NCBI GenBank assembly: GCA_021774575.1
Contig: JAJFIX010000009.1
Coordinates: forward strand, 186,001-250,000
Length of the DNA: 64,000 nt
Source: Alphaproteobacteria bacterium
GTDB lineage: Bacteria; Pseudomonadota; Alphaproteobacteria; UBA6615
Reading direction: 5' to 3'
Below the pieces are notes generated by a model, which was given only the letters and a program-made list of their open reading frames with translations, was not told the DNA's origin and made no database searches. The translations under genes were made by a program, and so were the position numbers. Positions 33,725 to 43,230 of the stretch are shown here, piece by piece; positions within the stretch are counted from its first letter, which is position 1, and each line of letters begins with the position of its first letter.

Positions 33725-33899
33725 GGCCGTCGCGCCCCCTGTTGCCGATTACGGAGCGCCGGTTCAAGCCCTAGCGGCCGAGGAACTCGATGGAATGGGA
33801 CCACCGTGCCCCGAGGATACGGTGCTTGCCGATTGTTCAGCCGTCAAACGCATGATCCTCGATTACCTTTGGCTGCGAGACCAAATCCGCGTGTTCTGA
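33639..33899 (+). CDS. Outer-membrane spanin-like lipoprotein (Rz1-type), overlapping the preceding gene out of frame
   Basis: 86 residues from the ATG at 33639, in the +1 frame relative to the i-spanin-like gene. The signal peptide MKKFVKNWPRCLALACATQ ends in the lipobox LTAC (Cys23). The mature part is proline-containing near its start (VAPPVADYGAP) and has a C-terminal helix (AVKRMILDYLWLRDQ). A lipoprotein gene starting inside a small membrane-helix gene is the hallmark of Rz/Rz1. Confidence 0.6.
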   Translation: MKKFVKNWPRCLALACATQLTACAAVNSEAVAPPVADYGAPVQALAAEELDGMGPPCPEDTVLADCSAVKRMILDYLWLRDQIRVF

Positions 33900-33952
33900 A
33901 AACGTTGATTTTGAAGCACCTAACGACACTGATTGCGTGGGTCTCTAAACCA

Positions 33953-33981
33953 TTGCCGTTTAGGGCATAAAGCGGTATACA
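33953..33981 (+). promoter_or_regulatory. Candidate promoter of the pcm-tolC-popZ-valS group
   Basis: TTGCCG (33953-33958), a 17-base spacer and TATACA (33976-33981), about 110 bases before pcm. Confidence 0.5.
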
Positions 33982-34091
33982 GGGGCAGCTTGGGCGGGGG
34001 CCTTCCTGGCAGAATGGTCTTGTCGTCCATATCGGATACTCTGGCGTTCAAGAAATATGAGGATCATGTACGCGTGCCATGACAGACATCC

Positions 34092-34751
34092 ATGACTGAA
34101 TTTGAGGCAGCAAGAAGAAATATGGTGGACTGTCAGCTCCGCCCGAACGCCATCACCGATGAAGCGGTTTTGGCGGCGATGGGTGCCGTGCCGAGGGAAG
34201 TTTTCGTGCCCAAGGCGCAGCGGACAGTTGCTTATGTTGATGAAGATATTGATCTGGGTGACGGGCGATATTTGATCGAACCATTGGTCTTGGCGCGTCT
34301 TTTGCAGATGGCGGAGATCGCCCCCGGCGACGCTGGATTGGTGATCGGATGTGGCACCGGCTATGCCGCTGGTGTTATGGCACGGTTGTTGAGTTCTGTT
34401 GTTGCAGTGGAAGCAATTGCGGCCCGGGTCGACGCGTCCGGGGCAATTTTGCGCGATTTAGGTTGTGACAATGTCGCGGTTGTTGAGGGTGATGTTCGGA
34501 CCGGCTATGCCGATCAGGCGCCCTATAACGTAATTTTATTTAGCGGTGCCGTTGCCGAAATTCCCGATGCCATTACCGAGCAATTGGACGATGGAGGCCG
34601 GTTGGTCTGTGTCGTCGATGCCGACTGCCAAGGATTGGGGCAGGCGGTTCTAGTCACCCGCCAAGACGGTATTCTTTCAGAACGGATCGTTCTCGATGTG
34701 TCGACGCCGATATTGCCCGGCTTCGCGCGCGAAGAAGGGTTTGTATTTTAG
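34092..34751 (+). CDS. pcm: Protein-L-isoaspartate O-methyltransferase family protein
   Basis: 219 residues. It starts with the family block MVDCQLRPNAITDEAVLAAM and VPREVFVP. The SAM motif I is LVIGCGTGYAAGVMARL (near residue 83), followed by VVAVEAIA. The family methylates isoaspartyl residues for repair. Alphaproteobacterial members located beside tolC, as here, often lack confirmed repair activity, so the substrate is uncertain. The tolC gene follows after a 55-base gap. Confidence 0.85.
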   Translation: MTEFEAARRNMVDCQLRPNAITDEAVLAAMGAVPREVFVPKAQRTVAYVDEDIDLGDGRYLIEPLVLARLLQMAEIAPGDAGLVIGCGTGYAAGVMARLLSSVVAVEAIAARVDASGAILRDLGCDNVAVVEGDVRTGYADQAPYNVILFSGAVAEIPDAITEQLDDGGRLVCVVDADCQGLGQAVLVTRQDGILSERIVLDVSTPILPGFAREEGFVF

Positions 34752-34806
34752 ATAACTGCGGCGTTCCGGCCTGGCAAAATACCGGAATGCCGATGGAGGG
34801 GGGATG

Positions 34807-36243
34807 ATGTATCGTCCAACGTTGGGTGTAAGATCAATTTTACTGTCGCTTGCGGCGGCATTCGTCGGGCTAACGTTTGTTGGAACTGCGACCGATATGC
34901 GCGCGTTTGGCCAAGAAGCCGGGGCCCGGAAATCTGTCACTGCACCGCAATTAACGCTCATTCAGGTGTTGGTTGCGACCTATCAGACCAATCCTGCTCT
35001 GCAGGCGCAACGGGCGTCATTGCGCGGCACCGATGAGGAAATTCCACAGGCACTCTCCAATTGGCGCCCAACCGTTACCATTAATGAAAGTTTCGGCGTG
35101 TCGGCGCGGGCATCCGATTTACCGGTGGCGAGCACGGTCAGGTCCGATCGCGTCGATCAAAATATCAATCTTTCGTTCAGCCAGCCAGTTTTTCGCGGGT
35201 TTCGCACCCTGAACCAAACGGCTCGGGCCCGCAATAATATCCGGGCAGCAAGGGCAACGTTGCGCCAGGTCGAGCAAGCCACACTATTGAGTGCCGTTGA
35301 GGCCTATACGGCGGTGGTGCGTGATAAAGCGGTTCTGGAGCTAAATCACAATAACGAACGGGTTTTAAGCCGCCAGCTAGAGGCGACGCGCAGCCGGTTT
35401 GAGGTCGGTGAGCTGACGCGAACCGATGTTGCTCAATCGGAAAGCCGCTGGAGTTCTTCGACGGCGGGTCGGATTGCAGCGGCGGGCGATCTCGTTGGCG
35501 CGCAGGCGGAATTTGTTCGCGTGACCGGCATGGCGCCGGGTGAGCTGGCCGATGTCGGCGCACTTGAAAGATTTTTACCGGCCAGCCTCGAATTGGCCGT
35601 CGAGACGGCACGCCATGAGAACCCGGCCGTTCTCGCGGCCCGTTATCGCGAAGCGGCGGCGCAGGAAAATGTCGATTTGGTCGAGGGCGAATTGCTGCCT
35701 TCGCTAACAGTGGACGGGTCGATCAGCCATAATGCCCAGCTTCATGGTGCCGATACCGATATTACCGCCGGCAGCATCACGGCAAATTTGCGGGTGCCGC
35801 TCTATCAATCCGGTTCGGTCTATTCGCGGGTTCGTCAGGCAAAGCAGGTGGCCAGTCAACGGTTACTCGAACTTGCCGACGCCGAACGCGAAGCCGTACG
35901 CCAAGCAACGGAAAGTTGGGAGGCGCTGGAAACAGCCCGGGCCCGCATTGTCTCATTCACATCCGAAGTTGGGTCCCAGGAAATAGCCCTGGAAGGCGTT
36001 CGCCAAGAAAGTCAGGTCGGCGCACGTACGGTACTCGATGAGCTTGACGCTGAACAGGAATTGCTCGACGCCCAAGTTAGTCTCGTCCGGGCCCAGCGCG
36101 ATGAAGCGGTGGCGGCGTTCCGTCTACTGTCGGCGCTTGGTTGGTTGATTGCAGAGCATCTTGGGCTGCCGGTAGGGATTTATGACCCAGGTGTCCATCT
36201 AGAAGGGGTTGATCATCTGCCCATTGGAACCGGCATTAATTAG
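34807..36243 (+). CDS. tolC: TolC-family outer-membrane efflux protein
   Basis: 478 residues (ATG at 34807, seven bases after GGAGG; ATG at 34804 is also possible). A signal peptide precedes AFGQEAGARK. The two repeated TolC halves show LIQVLVATYQTNPALQAQRA and LELAVETARHENPAVLAARY, plus the long coiled segments of the trans-periplasmic tunnel. It forms the exit duct for type I secretion and tripartite pumps. The order pcm-tolC-popZ-valS is a conserved alphaproteobacterial arrangement. Confidence 0.93.
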   Translation: MYRPTLGVRSILLSLAAAFVGLTFVGTATDMRAFGQEAGARKSVTAPQLTLIQVLVATYQTNPALQAQRASLRGTDEEIPQALSNWRPTVTINESFGVSARASDLPVASTVRSDRVDQNINLSFSQPVFRGFRTLNQTARARNNIRAARATLRQVEQATLLSAVEAYTAVVRDKAVLELNHNNERVLSRQLEATRSRFEVGELTRTDVAQSESRWSSSTAGRIAAAGDLVGAQAEFVRVTGMAPGELADVGALERFLPASLELAVETARHENPAVLAARYREAAAQENVDLVEGELLPSLTVDGSISHNAQLHGADTDITAGSITANLRVPLYQSGSVYSRVRQAKQVASQRLLELADAEREAVRQATESWEALETARARIVSFTSEVGSQEIALEGVRQESQVGARTVLDELDAEQELLDAQVSLVRAQRDEAVAAFRLLSALGWLIAEHLGLPVGIYDPGVHLEGVDHLPIGTGIN

Positions 36244-36264
36244 ATAAAATTGGGTGGGGGCACC

Positions 36265-36864
36265 ATGACGGAAAAGGGACAGTTGGCGGGAAATCTGGCG
36301 AGCAGCGAAAGCGCTTCCATGGAAGAGGTTCTTTCCTCGATCCGCCAAATTATCGCTGAAAGCAATGCGACCTCGGATCGGGAAACCGAGCCGCCGCAAG
36401 CGAGCGTCGGCGAAACATATGCAGCCGCCGGGATCGGCGACGCTTATCTCGGCAGGATTGAAGAGGGGCGTGGTGGTGATGAAATTCTGCGTCTGACCAA
36501 TCGAATTGACGATCCGAAACCCGCATCGAATGTCCCGGAAGTTGCACCTTATCGGTCATCGCATAGGTCATCGCGGCGCGCCGACCTTGGTGCGCGTCCG
36601 CCCGAACCCATTGCTGAGAAGCGGACTGAGGGGCTGGTCCTATCCTATGAACCGTCGGCATCTGCCGGGCGATCCTTTGCAGCGCTCAATAGCGCGCTCG
36701 ATACGCATCAACCGGTGCAGGCCGAGGGCAGGACCGTCGATAGCTTGCTGGTGGAATTGTTGCTGCCGATGCTGCATGAATGGATGGATACCAACCTGCC
36801 AAACCTTGTCGAACGCCTGGTGTCCGAGGAAATCAGCCGTATCGCCAAGGAGTCTAGCCGTTAG
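36265..36864 (+). CDS. popZ: PopZ-type polar organising protein (DUF2497)
   Basis: 199 residues from the ATG at 36265 behind GGGGG. The N-terminal helix SMEEVLSSIRQIIAES and the C-terminal oligomerisation region LLPMLHEWMDTNLPNLVERLV plus SEEISRIAKES are the two conserved parts of PopZ. They are separated by a disordered, Pro/acidic linker. PopZ forms a polar matrix that anchors the ParB-origin complex and recruits cell-cycle regulators such as ChpT and ClpX adaptors. ctrA and chpT are 18 kb downstream in this window. Confidence 0.9.
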   Translation: MTEKGQLAGNLASSESASMEEVLSSIRQIIAESNATSDRETEPPQASVGETYAAAGIGDAYLGRIEEGRGGDEILRLTNRIDDPKPASNVPEVAPYRSSHRSSRRADLGARPPEPIAEKRTEGLVLSYEPSASAGRSFAALNSALDTHQPVQAEGRTVDSLLVELLLPMLHEWMDTNLPNLVERLVSEEISRIAKESSR

Positions 36865-36912
36865 GCCCTGATTTTCCTTGGCCTGGGTCCTGCCCGGCGC
36901 TAAACAAATTCC

Positions 36913-39642
36913 ATGTTAGATAAGAAATATCAGGCTGAAGAAGCCGAACAGCGGCTCTATCGAATTTGGGAGCAAAGTGGCGCGTTTTCCTGCGGTGTAA
37001 AGAACACTGCAGGAGGGGCCAAAGCAGGTGCGCCGTTTTCTATTGTCATCCCACCGCCAAATGTGACCGGCAGTCTGCATATTGGTCATGCCCTCAATAA
37101 CACCTTGCAAGATGTCTTAACCCGCTTTGCCCGTATGCGCGGCAGTGACACGCTGTGGCAGCCGGGTATGGACCATGCGGGCATCGCGACCCAAATGGTG
37201 GTTGAACGCCAGCTGGGTGAAGAGGGCATTGTTTTAGACCGGGGGATCGACCCGCGCGAGGACGCGGTAAATTCGGATCGAATTGGCCGCGAAGATTTTG
37301 TTGAACGGGTCTGGCAGTGGAAGGAGCAGTCTGGTGGCACGATTTTTAATCAGCTGCGCCGTCTTGGCGCGACCTGTGATTGGGACCGCCAGCGTTTCAC
37401 CATGGATGAAGGACTCAGCCGCGCCGTCATCAAGGTCTTTATTCAGCTGCATAAAGAAGGGCTGATTTATAAAGATAAGCGGTTGGTCAATTGGGACCCG
37501 AAATTTCACACCGCCATTTCCGATCTCGAGGTTGATCAGCGGGACATTAAAGGCCATCTCTGGCACATAAACTATGAAATTGAAGATCAGCCGGGACGGT
37601 TCATTACCGTTGCGACAACGCGGCCCGAGACGATGCTCGGCGATACGGCGATTGCCGTCCATGCCGATGACGAACGCTATAAGGATCTGATCGGCAAGCA
37701 TGCAATCTTGCCGCTGGTCGGGCGCCGATTGATCATTGTCGCCGACGAAATTGCCGACCCCGAAGAGGGATCGGGCGCAGTCAAAATCACGCCAGCTCAT
37801 GATTTTAACGATTTTGAGGTCGGGCGGCGTCATGGGCTCGAAATGATCAATATTTTCGATGCCGACGCGCATTTAAATGACGACGTACCTGAGGCATATC
37901 GTGGATTGGAACGATTTGCTGCGCGCAAGCAGATCCTGGCTGATCTGGAAGCGTTGGGTATTCTTGGTGAGATTGAAGACCGCGCTCATTCGGTGCCCTA
38001 TGGCGACCGATCCGGCGTGGTGATCGAGCCGTGGCTGACCGACCAGTGGTATGTGAATGCAGAGGAATTGGCCCGCCCGGCGATTGAGGCGGTCGAGACC
38101 GGTCGGGTGCGCTTCGTACCCGAAAACTGGTCGAAGACCTATTTTGAGTGGATGCGCAATATCCAGCCTTGGTGTATTTCGCGCCAGCTTTGGTGGGGGC
38201 ACCGGATCCCGGCTTGGTACGGGCCCGACGGCACGGTTTTTGTCGCCGAGTCCCAACACCAGGCACGAGACGCGGCGGCGGCCCATTATGGCGGCGAGGC
38301 GCCGGAATTGGTGCAAGACGAAGATGTTCTCGATACTTGGTTTTCCTCCGCGCTGTGGCCATTCTCGACCATGGGGTGGCCGGACGAGACGCCGGAATTA
38401 GCCAAATATTATCCGACCAGCACGTTGGTTACCGGCTTCGATATTATCTTTTTCTGGGTTGCCCGGATGATGATGATGGGGCTGCATTTCATGGACGAAG
38501 TGCCGTTCCACGATATCTATATTCATGCCTTGGTGCGGGATGAAAAAGGGCAAAAAATGTCGAAATCCAAGGGGAACGTTCTCGACCCCCTGGATCTGAT
38601 CGATGAATATGGTGCCGATCCGGTGCGCTTTACCTTGACCGCGATGGCGGCAATGGGCCGAGACATAAAACTCGCCACGTCCCGGGTGGAAGGTTATCGC
38701 AATTTCTCAACAAAACTGTGGAATGCGGCGCGTCTTTGCGAAATGAACGAATGTCGGCTCGATAAGGAATTTGATCCGACCGCCTGCACACAGACCGTCA
38801 ATCGATGGATCGTTGGCGCGGTGGATCAAGCAACTTCCCAGGTTTCGGGCGCTCTTGAGGCCTATAAATTCGATCAGGCAGCAAATGCGATCTATCAGTT
38901 CACCTGGCGCAATTTTTGCGACTGGTATCTTGAATTTATTAAACCGATCATGTTTGGCGGCGATCAGGCGGCGATTGCCGAGACCCGGGCCACGGCGGCC
39001 TGGGTGCTTGACCGGATATTGCGCCTGCTGCATCCGTTCATGCCGTTTGTTACCGAAGAATTATGGCAGAAGCTCGAATTTGCTGCCGCTGAAGGCGAGG
39101 GAGCCTTGCTGATTACTGCGACTTGGCCCGAGGCTGGCGTCTTCACAGATCAGGCGGCGGCGGCGGAAATGGACTGGGTTGTCCGGCTGATTTCGGAAAT
39201 TCGCGCCGTTCGGTCCGAGATGAATGTGCCGGTCGCCGAAAAAATTCCGGCGATCCTCAGTGGAGCCGATGCGGTAAACGCGCGGCGGCTTGAGGTTCAT
39301 TTTGACCAGATCACGCGACTGGCCAGATTGAGCCAGATCGAGGCGGTGGCCGATGGACAGGCCGAACCGCCGAAAGGGTCGGTGCAGACACTGATCGACG
39401 AGGCATCGCTTATATTGCCGCTGGCCGACGTGATCGATCTAGGTCAGGAAAAGGCACGACTGGCAAAAGAGATCGCTAAACTCGAAGGCGAGATCGTCGG
39501 ATACACCAAAAAACTCGCCAACGAAAAATTCACCGCCAAGGCGCCAGCGGCGGTGGTCGAGGAGCAAAAGACGCGACGCAGCGACGCCGAGGCGGCGCGT
39601 GACAAACTCCAGACCGCTCTCAATCGGTTGAACGCCGCCTGA
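36913..39642 (+). CDS. valS: Valyl-tRNA synthetase
   Basis: 909 residues. The class I signatures are HIGH as LHIGHALNNT (near residue 57) and KMSKS as GQKMSKSKGN (near 551). The editing domain is marked by GSGAVKITPAHDFNDFEVG. The C-terminal coiled coil begins near LGQEKARLAKEIAKLEGEI. It charges tRNA-Val in the cytoplasm. Confidence 0.98.
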   Translation: MLDKKYQAEEAEQRLYRIWEQSGAFSCGVKNTAGGAKAGAPFSIVIPPPNVTGSLHIGHALNNTLQDVLTRFARMRGSDTLWQPGMDHAGIATQMVVERQLGEEGIVLDRGIDPREDAVNSDRIGREDFVERVWQWKEQSGGTIFNQLRRLGATCDWDRQRFTMDEGLSRAVIKVFIQLHKEGLIYKDKRLVNWDPKFHTAISDLEVDQRDIKGHLWHINYEIEDQPGRFITVATTRPETMLGDTAIAVHADDERYKDLIGKHAILPLVGRRLIIVADEIADPEEGSGAVKITPAHDFNDFEVGRRHGLEMINIFDADAHLNDDVPEAYRGLERFAARKQILADLEALGILGEIEDRAHSVPYGDRSGVVIEPWLTDQWYVNAEELARPAIEAVETGRVRFVPENWSKTYFEWMRNIQPWCISRQLWWGHRIPAWYGPDGTVFVAESQHQARDAAAAHYGGEAPELVQDEDVLDTWFSSALWPFSTMGWPDETPELAKYYPTSTLVTGFDIIFFWVARMMMMGLHFMDEVPFHDIYIHALVRDEKGQKMSKSKGNVLDPLDLIDEYGADPVRFTLTAMAAMGRDIKLATSRVEGYRNFSTKLWNAARLCEMNECRLDKEFDPTACTQTVNRWIVGAVDQATSQVSGALEAYKFDQAANAIYQFTWRNFCDWYLEFIKPIMFGGDQAAIAETRATAAWVLDRILRLLHPFMPFVTEELWQKLEFAAAEGEGALLITATWPEAGVFTDQAAAAEMDWVVRLISEIRAVRSEMNVPVAEKIPAILSGADAVNARRLEVHFDQITRLARLSQIEAVADGQAEPPKGSVQTLIDEASLILPLADVIDLGQEKARLAKEIAKLEGEIVGYTKKLANEKFTAKAPAAVVEEQKTRRSDAEAARDKLQTALNRLNAA

Positions 39643-39670
39643 CGGGATAAATTGAAAGGTCGATTTAGTA

Positions 39671-40675
39671 ATGAGCGATACATTCCGGGCCCTGGTCATT
39701 GACCAGAAGGACGAAAAAATTGTCAGCGATATAAGATCGCTCGATCCGGCGGATTTGCCGACTTTCGATACGCCTTCGGTGACTGTTGCCGTCGAATATT
39801 CTGATGTGAATTATAAAGACGGGCTGGCGATGAACGGGCTAGGCGGTTTGGTCAGGTCTTACCCCCATGTCCCGGGCATTGATCTTGCCGGTATTGTCGA
39901 GGCGTCGGACGATCCACGCTATCAACCCGGCGACCGTGTGATGAGTACCGGTTGGTATGTCGGTGAGCGATATTGGGGCGGTTTTGCACAAAAAGCACGG
40001 GTCAAGGCGGGTTTTATCGTGCCCATTCCCGATGCTCTGACTTCGCGCCAGGCAATGGCGGTCGGCACGGCTGGATTGACCTCCATGCTGGCAATCCAGG
40101 CTCTCGAAGATCATGGGATGACCCCTGAAACCGGGCCTGTTCTGGTGACCGGCGCGGCCGGTGGGGTTGGGTCTGTCGCGACGGCTATTCTAGCCAATTG
40201 CGGCTATGAGGTGATTGCCTCCACCGGGCGACGCGAACTTGATGGATATTTAACCGATTTGGGCGCGGCGTCTATCATTGATCGGGCGGAATTGTCGGAA
40301 GGAAAACCCCGGCCTCTCGACAAACAACGCTGGGCAGCTTGTGTCGACAGTGTCGGCGATACCACCTTGGCGACCGCCCTGGCCCATTTGCAGGCTCGCG
40401 GTTCGATTGCCGCCTGTGGGCTCGCCGGTGGGGCGGCGTTGCCAACGACGGTCATTCCGTTTTTGTTGAGGGGGGTCAATTTGCTTGGCATAAATTCTCT
40501 CGATACGCCCTTTGAGACGCGGGTCGCCGCCTGGGACCGGATCGCCCGAGATCTTCCTATGGCCAAGTTGGAGGCGATGATGAGCGAGGTCGGGTTGCAA
40601 GAGTTAGTCGGCCTAGGTGGTGACATTCTTGCGGGCAAGGTTCGTGGCCGCACCGTGGTCGATGTTAACCGCTGA
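39671..40675 (+). CDS. acuI: Acrylyl-CoA reductase-type quinone oxidoreductase (AcuI/YhdH family)
   Basis: 334 residues. MDR fold without zinc ligands: EYSDVNYKDGLAM and PGIDLAGIV near the N-terminus, VTGAAGGVGSVATAIL as the NADPH motif, and GTAGLTSMLAIQ. These match the AcuI/YhdH group, which reduces acryloyl-CoA to propionyl-CoA and protects against acrylate, including that made from DMSP. It lies 28 bases after valS and may be cotranscribed. No other DMSP genes are in the window. Confidence 0.88.
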   Translation: MSDTFRALVIDQKDEKIVSDIRSLDPADLPTFDTPSVTVAVEYSDVNYKDGLAMNGLGGLVRSYPHVPGIDLAGIVEASDDPRYQPGDRVMSTGWYVGERYWGGFAQKARVKAGFIVPIPDALTSRQAMAVGTAGLTSMLAIQALEDHGMTPETGPVLVTGAAGGVGSVATAILANCGYEVIASTGRRELDGYLTDLGAASIIDRAELSEGKPRPLDKQRWAACVDSVGDTTLATALAHLQARGSIAACGLAGGAALPTTVIPFLLRGVNLLGINSLDTPFETRVAAWDRIARDLPMAKLEAMMSEVGLQELVGLGGDILAGKVRGRTVVDVNR

Positions 40676-40848
40676 AACCATTTATCACGAAAATGTGAGC
40701 TACTTCATTCCCCCCTGAAGTGGCGGACTCTGTTATTGAGAAATGCTAAAATTTTTCAGTACGTTTCCGTCAATTTGCTCCCCCCCGATCATTTTATTTG
40801 ATGATAGGTGCGCGGAGCTTTGTGTCCATACTGGGGAGTAACGCAAAA

Positions 40849-41721
40849 ATGACAATTGTACGCGGTATCTATGATCAGATGATCGGTGCCATGAACGTGG
40901 CTGAACTTGAAATTCCAACTGCATGCGTAAAATTTTATAAAAAGGGAGACGATATCCCGCAAGCCGTGCTCGATTGCGAGCCCGAGGGTTTGACCCTGAC
41001 AAGTTGTCAGAGTACGCGCCAGGCTGGGTTTGGCGACAATATATTGCTCACCGCCGAGACAGTTGGGTGCGTTGCCGCTGCAATCAGTTTTGGCCTAGTG
41101 GATCAAAACCAGGACCAGCCGATGGGCGACAGCCTCGTCTATACCGATATCATGAAAGACCAGTCTGGCAAGGGTGAAGGTTTTGTCCCGCCGAGCCCAA
41201 AAGACTTTTCCGACGGAACCGTCTATGCCTGCGCTGCAGCCGGACGACCGGAGTTCGCTCTGTTTGGTGACGACGATACGGGAAGGTTCGAAAGTGTCGA
41301 CGCCGCGCGCAGTGCCATGGCTGACATGATGGCAATACAGCCCGGCGATACACAGGCGGTCTTTATCTATTCTCTCGATTTTGATGACGCCGACATTGTG
41401 CCCGATGTTGTTGTTCAAGCGGCGCGGCCGGTTGAACTCACGCGCATCATTCAGGCCTATCAGTTCAAAACCGGCAAGCGGGTCAATGCCAGCATGGGTG
41501 GCCTCAGGGTTGTCAATTCAGACTTGATCGTGCGGCCATATATATCGGGTGAGATGAATATCTCGACTGCCTGCTTGGGCGCACGCCTGATCGCAAAATG
41601 GGACGCGGATCGAATGGGGCTGGGTATTCCGTGGGCACAGTTCTCCGACATTGCCGACGGGATGGTTGCGTCACAAGGCGGTTTCCCATTCCAAGCCTAT
41701 CCAGGTGCCGCACCAAGCTGA
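40849..41721 (+). CDS. DUF169 family protein
   Basis: 290 residues from the ATG at 40849 (GGGGAG upstream). The DUF169 pattern is seen in the mid-protein motif TVGCVAAAISFGL (near 71-83) and in the C-terminal block NISTACLGARLIAKW with GIPWAQFSDIADGM. Several conserved cysteines occur in the N-terminal half (CVKFY, DCEP, SCQS, VGCV) and one in STACLG. Function is unknown; the domain is associated with anaerobes and sulfur or metal contexts. It immediately precedes a DsrC-cysteine desulfurase fusion (42-base gap), so a shared role in sulfur transfer is the working inference. Confidence 0.8.
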   Translation: MTIVRGIYDQMIGAMNVAELEIPTACVKFYKKGDDIPQAVLDCEPEGLTLTSCQSTRQAGFGDNILLTAETVGCVAAAISFGLVDQNQDQPMGDSLVYTDIMKDQSGKGEGFVPPSPKDFSDGTVYACAAAGRPEFALFGDDDTGRFESVDAARSAMADMMAIQPGDTQAVFIYSLDFDDADIVPDVVVQAARPVELTRIIQAYQFKTGKRVNASMGGLRVVNSDLIVRPYISGEMNISTACLGARLIAKWDADRMGLGIPWAQFSDIADGMVASQGGFPFQAYPGAAPS

Positions 41722-41763
41722 ACTGCGCTGAACATAAACCCGTAGATCCGTGGGAGGCTGAGT

Positions 41764-43224
41764 ATGACGCTGCATTCGCTTGCGTTAAACCGCATCTATT
41801 ACATGTCGCGAACAACCGATACGCCGTTGACCGAGGCGCATATGCGCGTCTTGGAATATGCGTGGAATTACTATCGCAAAAACAGCGTCGGACCGCTTTT
41901 TCAAAACATAAAAAAGCATACGGGAGTCACCAAGGAAGAGCTGTCGTCAATGTTTCCGTCGGGCATCAGCTCGCTCTACACCTGGGTTGGTATTCCCATA
42001 CAAAGTCGCGATAAAGGCTGCAAACCCATGGCGACAATTGACGTTGAGAATCCGCGCGAGGTCTATTTTGATCACAATGCGACGACGCCTTTGCGGCGCG
42101 AGGTTGTTGATGCAATGGTCGATTTTCTGCAAGACCCCCAGTCCCATGGCAATCCATCCAGCTCCTACGATATCGGCAGTCGGGCCTATGACGTTATCGA
42201 ACGCGCCCGGGGCCAAATCGCCAAAGGGCTGGGTGTCGATTCCGGCGAAATTTACTTTGTTGGGAGTGGGTCCGAGGCAAACAACCTGGCGATAAAGGGG
42301 GTCGCTGAAAAATTTATCCAAGCAAATGCCGACGGTGATGCACCCGGCCATATCATCTGTTCGCGCGTCGAACACCCGTCGGTGTTGGAGACCGTTCGCT
42401 ATTTAGAGGATAATGGTTTCGATGTGACCTGGCTCGATGTGGATCGGGACGGGGTCCTTGGCGCCGATCAGGTCGCCGCTGCCATACGCGACGATACGGC
42501 AATCGTTTCGGTGATGGCGGCGAATAATGAAATTGGGACAATATACCCTTATGCCGAAATCGGCTCGCTCTGTGCGGCGCGAAATATTCCGTTCTTTGTT
42601 GACGCTATCCAGGCTTACGGGAAAATTCCGATCCGGCCGAAGGAAATGGGGATTTCCTTGCTATCGCTATCGGGACATAAAATTTACGCCCCTAAGGGGG
42701 TTGGGGCGATTTACATCGATAAGGACCTAGACCTTGCGCCGCTCATCCACGGTGGGTCGCAGGAATTGGGGGTCCGCGCTGGGACGGAAAACGTGGTCGG
42801 CATTATGGCCCTGGGTCTTGCCGCAGAGTTGTCATATGCGGAAATGGAAAGCCAGACGGCGCGCTATATAGAATTGCGGAGCTATTTTCTGGAACGACTG
42901 ACTGGGATTGTGCCCGGGGCAATTGTCAATGGAACGTTGGAAAACCGGCTGCCGCACAATCTGAGTATCGGGTTTCCTGGTGTGGATAGCGGCTCTTTAT
43001 TGCTCAGTCTCAACCAAATCGGCGTTGCCGTCTCGGCCGGGTCGGCGTGTAGCGCCAGCAGCAATAAAGTCTCGCATGTATTGGAGGCGATTGGTGCCGA
43101 CATTGATAAATTCGGCACGCTTCGCTTTAGCTTCGGCAATCAGACCGATATCGAGGATATTGATTATTTATTCACCCATATGCCGGCGATCTTAGCGCAG
43201 CTTGCGGCTGATGCGCGGGGTTAA
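41764..43224 (+). CDS. DsrC/TusE-like sulfur-carrier domain fused to a class V cysteine desulfurase (NifS/IscS type)
   Basis: 486 residues behind GGGAGG. Residues 22-90 resemble TusE/DsrC: LTEAHMRVLEYAWNYYRK matches the conserved LxxEHWEVVxFxRxFY helix, and MFPSGISSLYTWVGIP matches LFPxGPxxQxxxxAGLP. Cys86 (DKGC) stands at the carrier-cysteine position of the DsrC arm, while the second DsrC cysteine is absent, as in TusE. Residues 100-480 are a complete desulfurase: YFDHNATTPL, His204, PLP Lys306 (SGHK) and active Cys429 (GSACSASS). The enzyme would take sulfur from cysteine as persulfide and could pass it to its own carrier arm. An internal ATG at 42028 might also yield a free desulfurase. 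Confidence 0.85.
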   Translation: MTLHSLALNRIYYMSRTTDTPLTEAHMRVLEYAWNYYRKNSVGPLFQNIKKHTGVTKEELSSMFPSGISSLYTWVGIPIQSRDKGCKPMATIDVENPREVYFDHNATTPLRREVVDAMVDFLQDPQSHGNPSSSYDIGSRAYDVIERARGQIAKGLGVDSGEIYFVGSGSEANNLAIKGVAEKFIQANADGDAPGHIICSRVEHPSVLETVRYLEDNGFDVTWLDVDRDGVLGADQVAAAIRDDTAIVSVMAANNEIGTIYPYAEIGSLCAARNIPFFVDAIQAYGKIPIRPKEMGISLLSLSGHKIYAPKGVGAIYIDKDLDLAPLIHGGSQELGVRAGTENVVGIMALGLAAELSYAEMESQTARYIELRSYFLERLTGIVPGAIVNGTLENRLPHNLSIGFPGVDSGSLLLSLNQIGVAVSAGSACSASSNKVSHVLEAIGADIDKFGTLRFSFGNQTDIEDIDYLFTHMPAILAQLAADARG

Positions 43225-43230
43225 CCGGAT

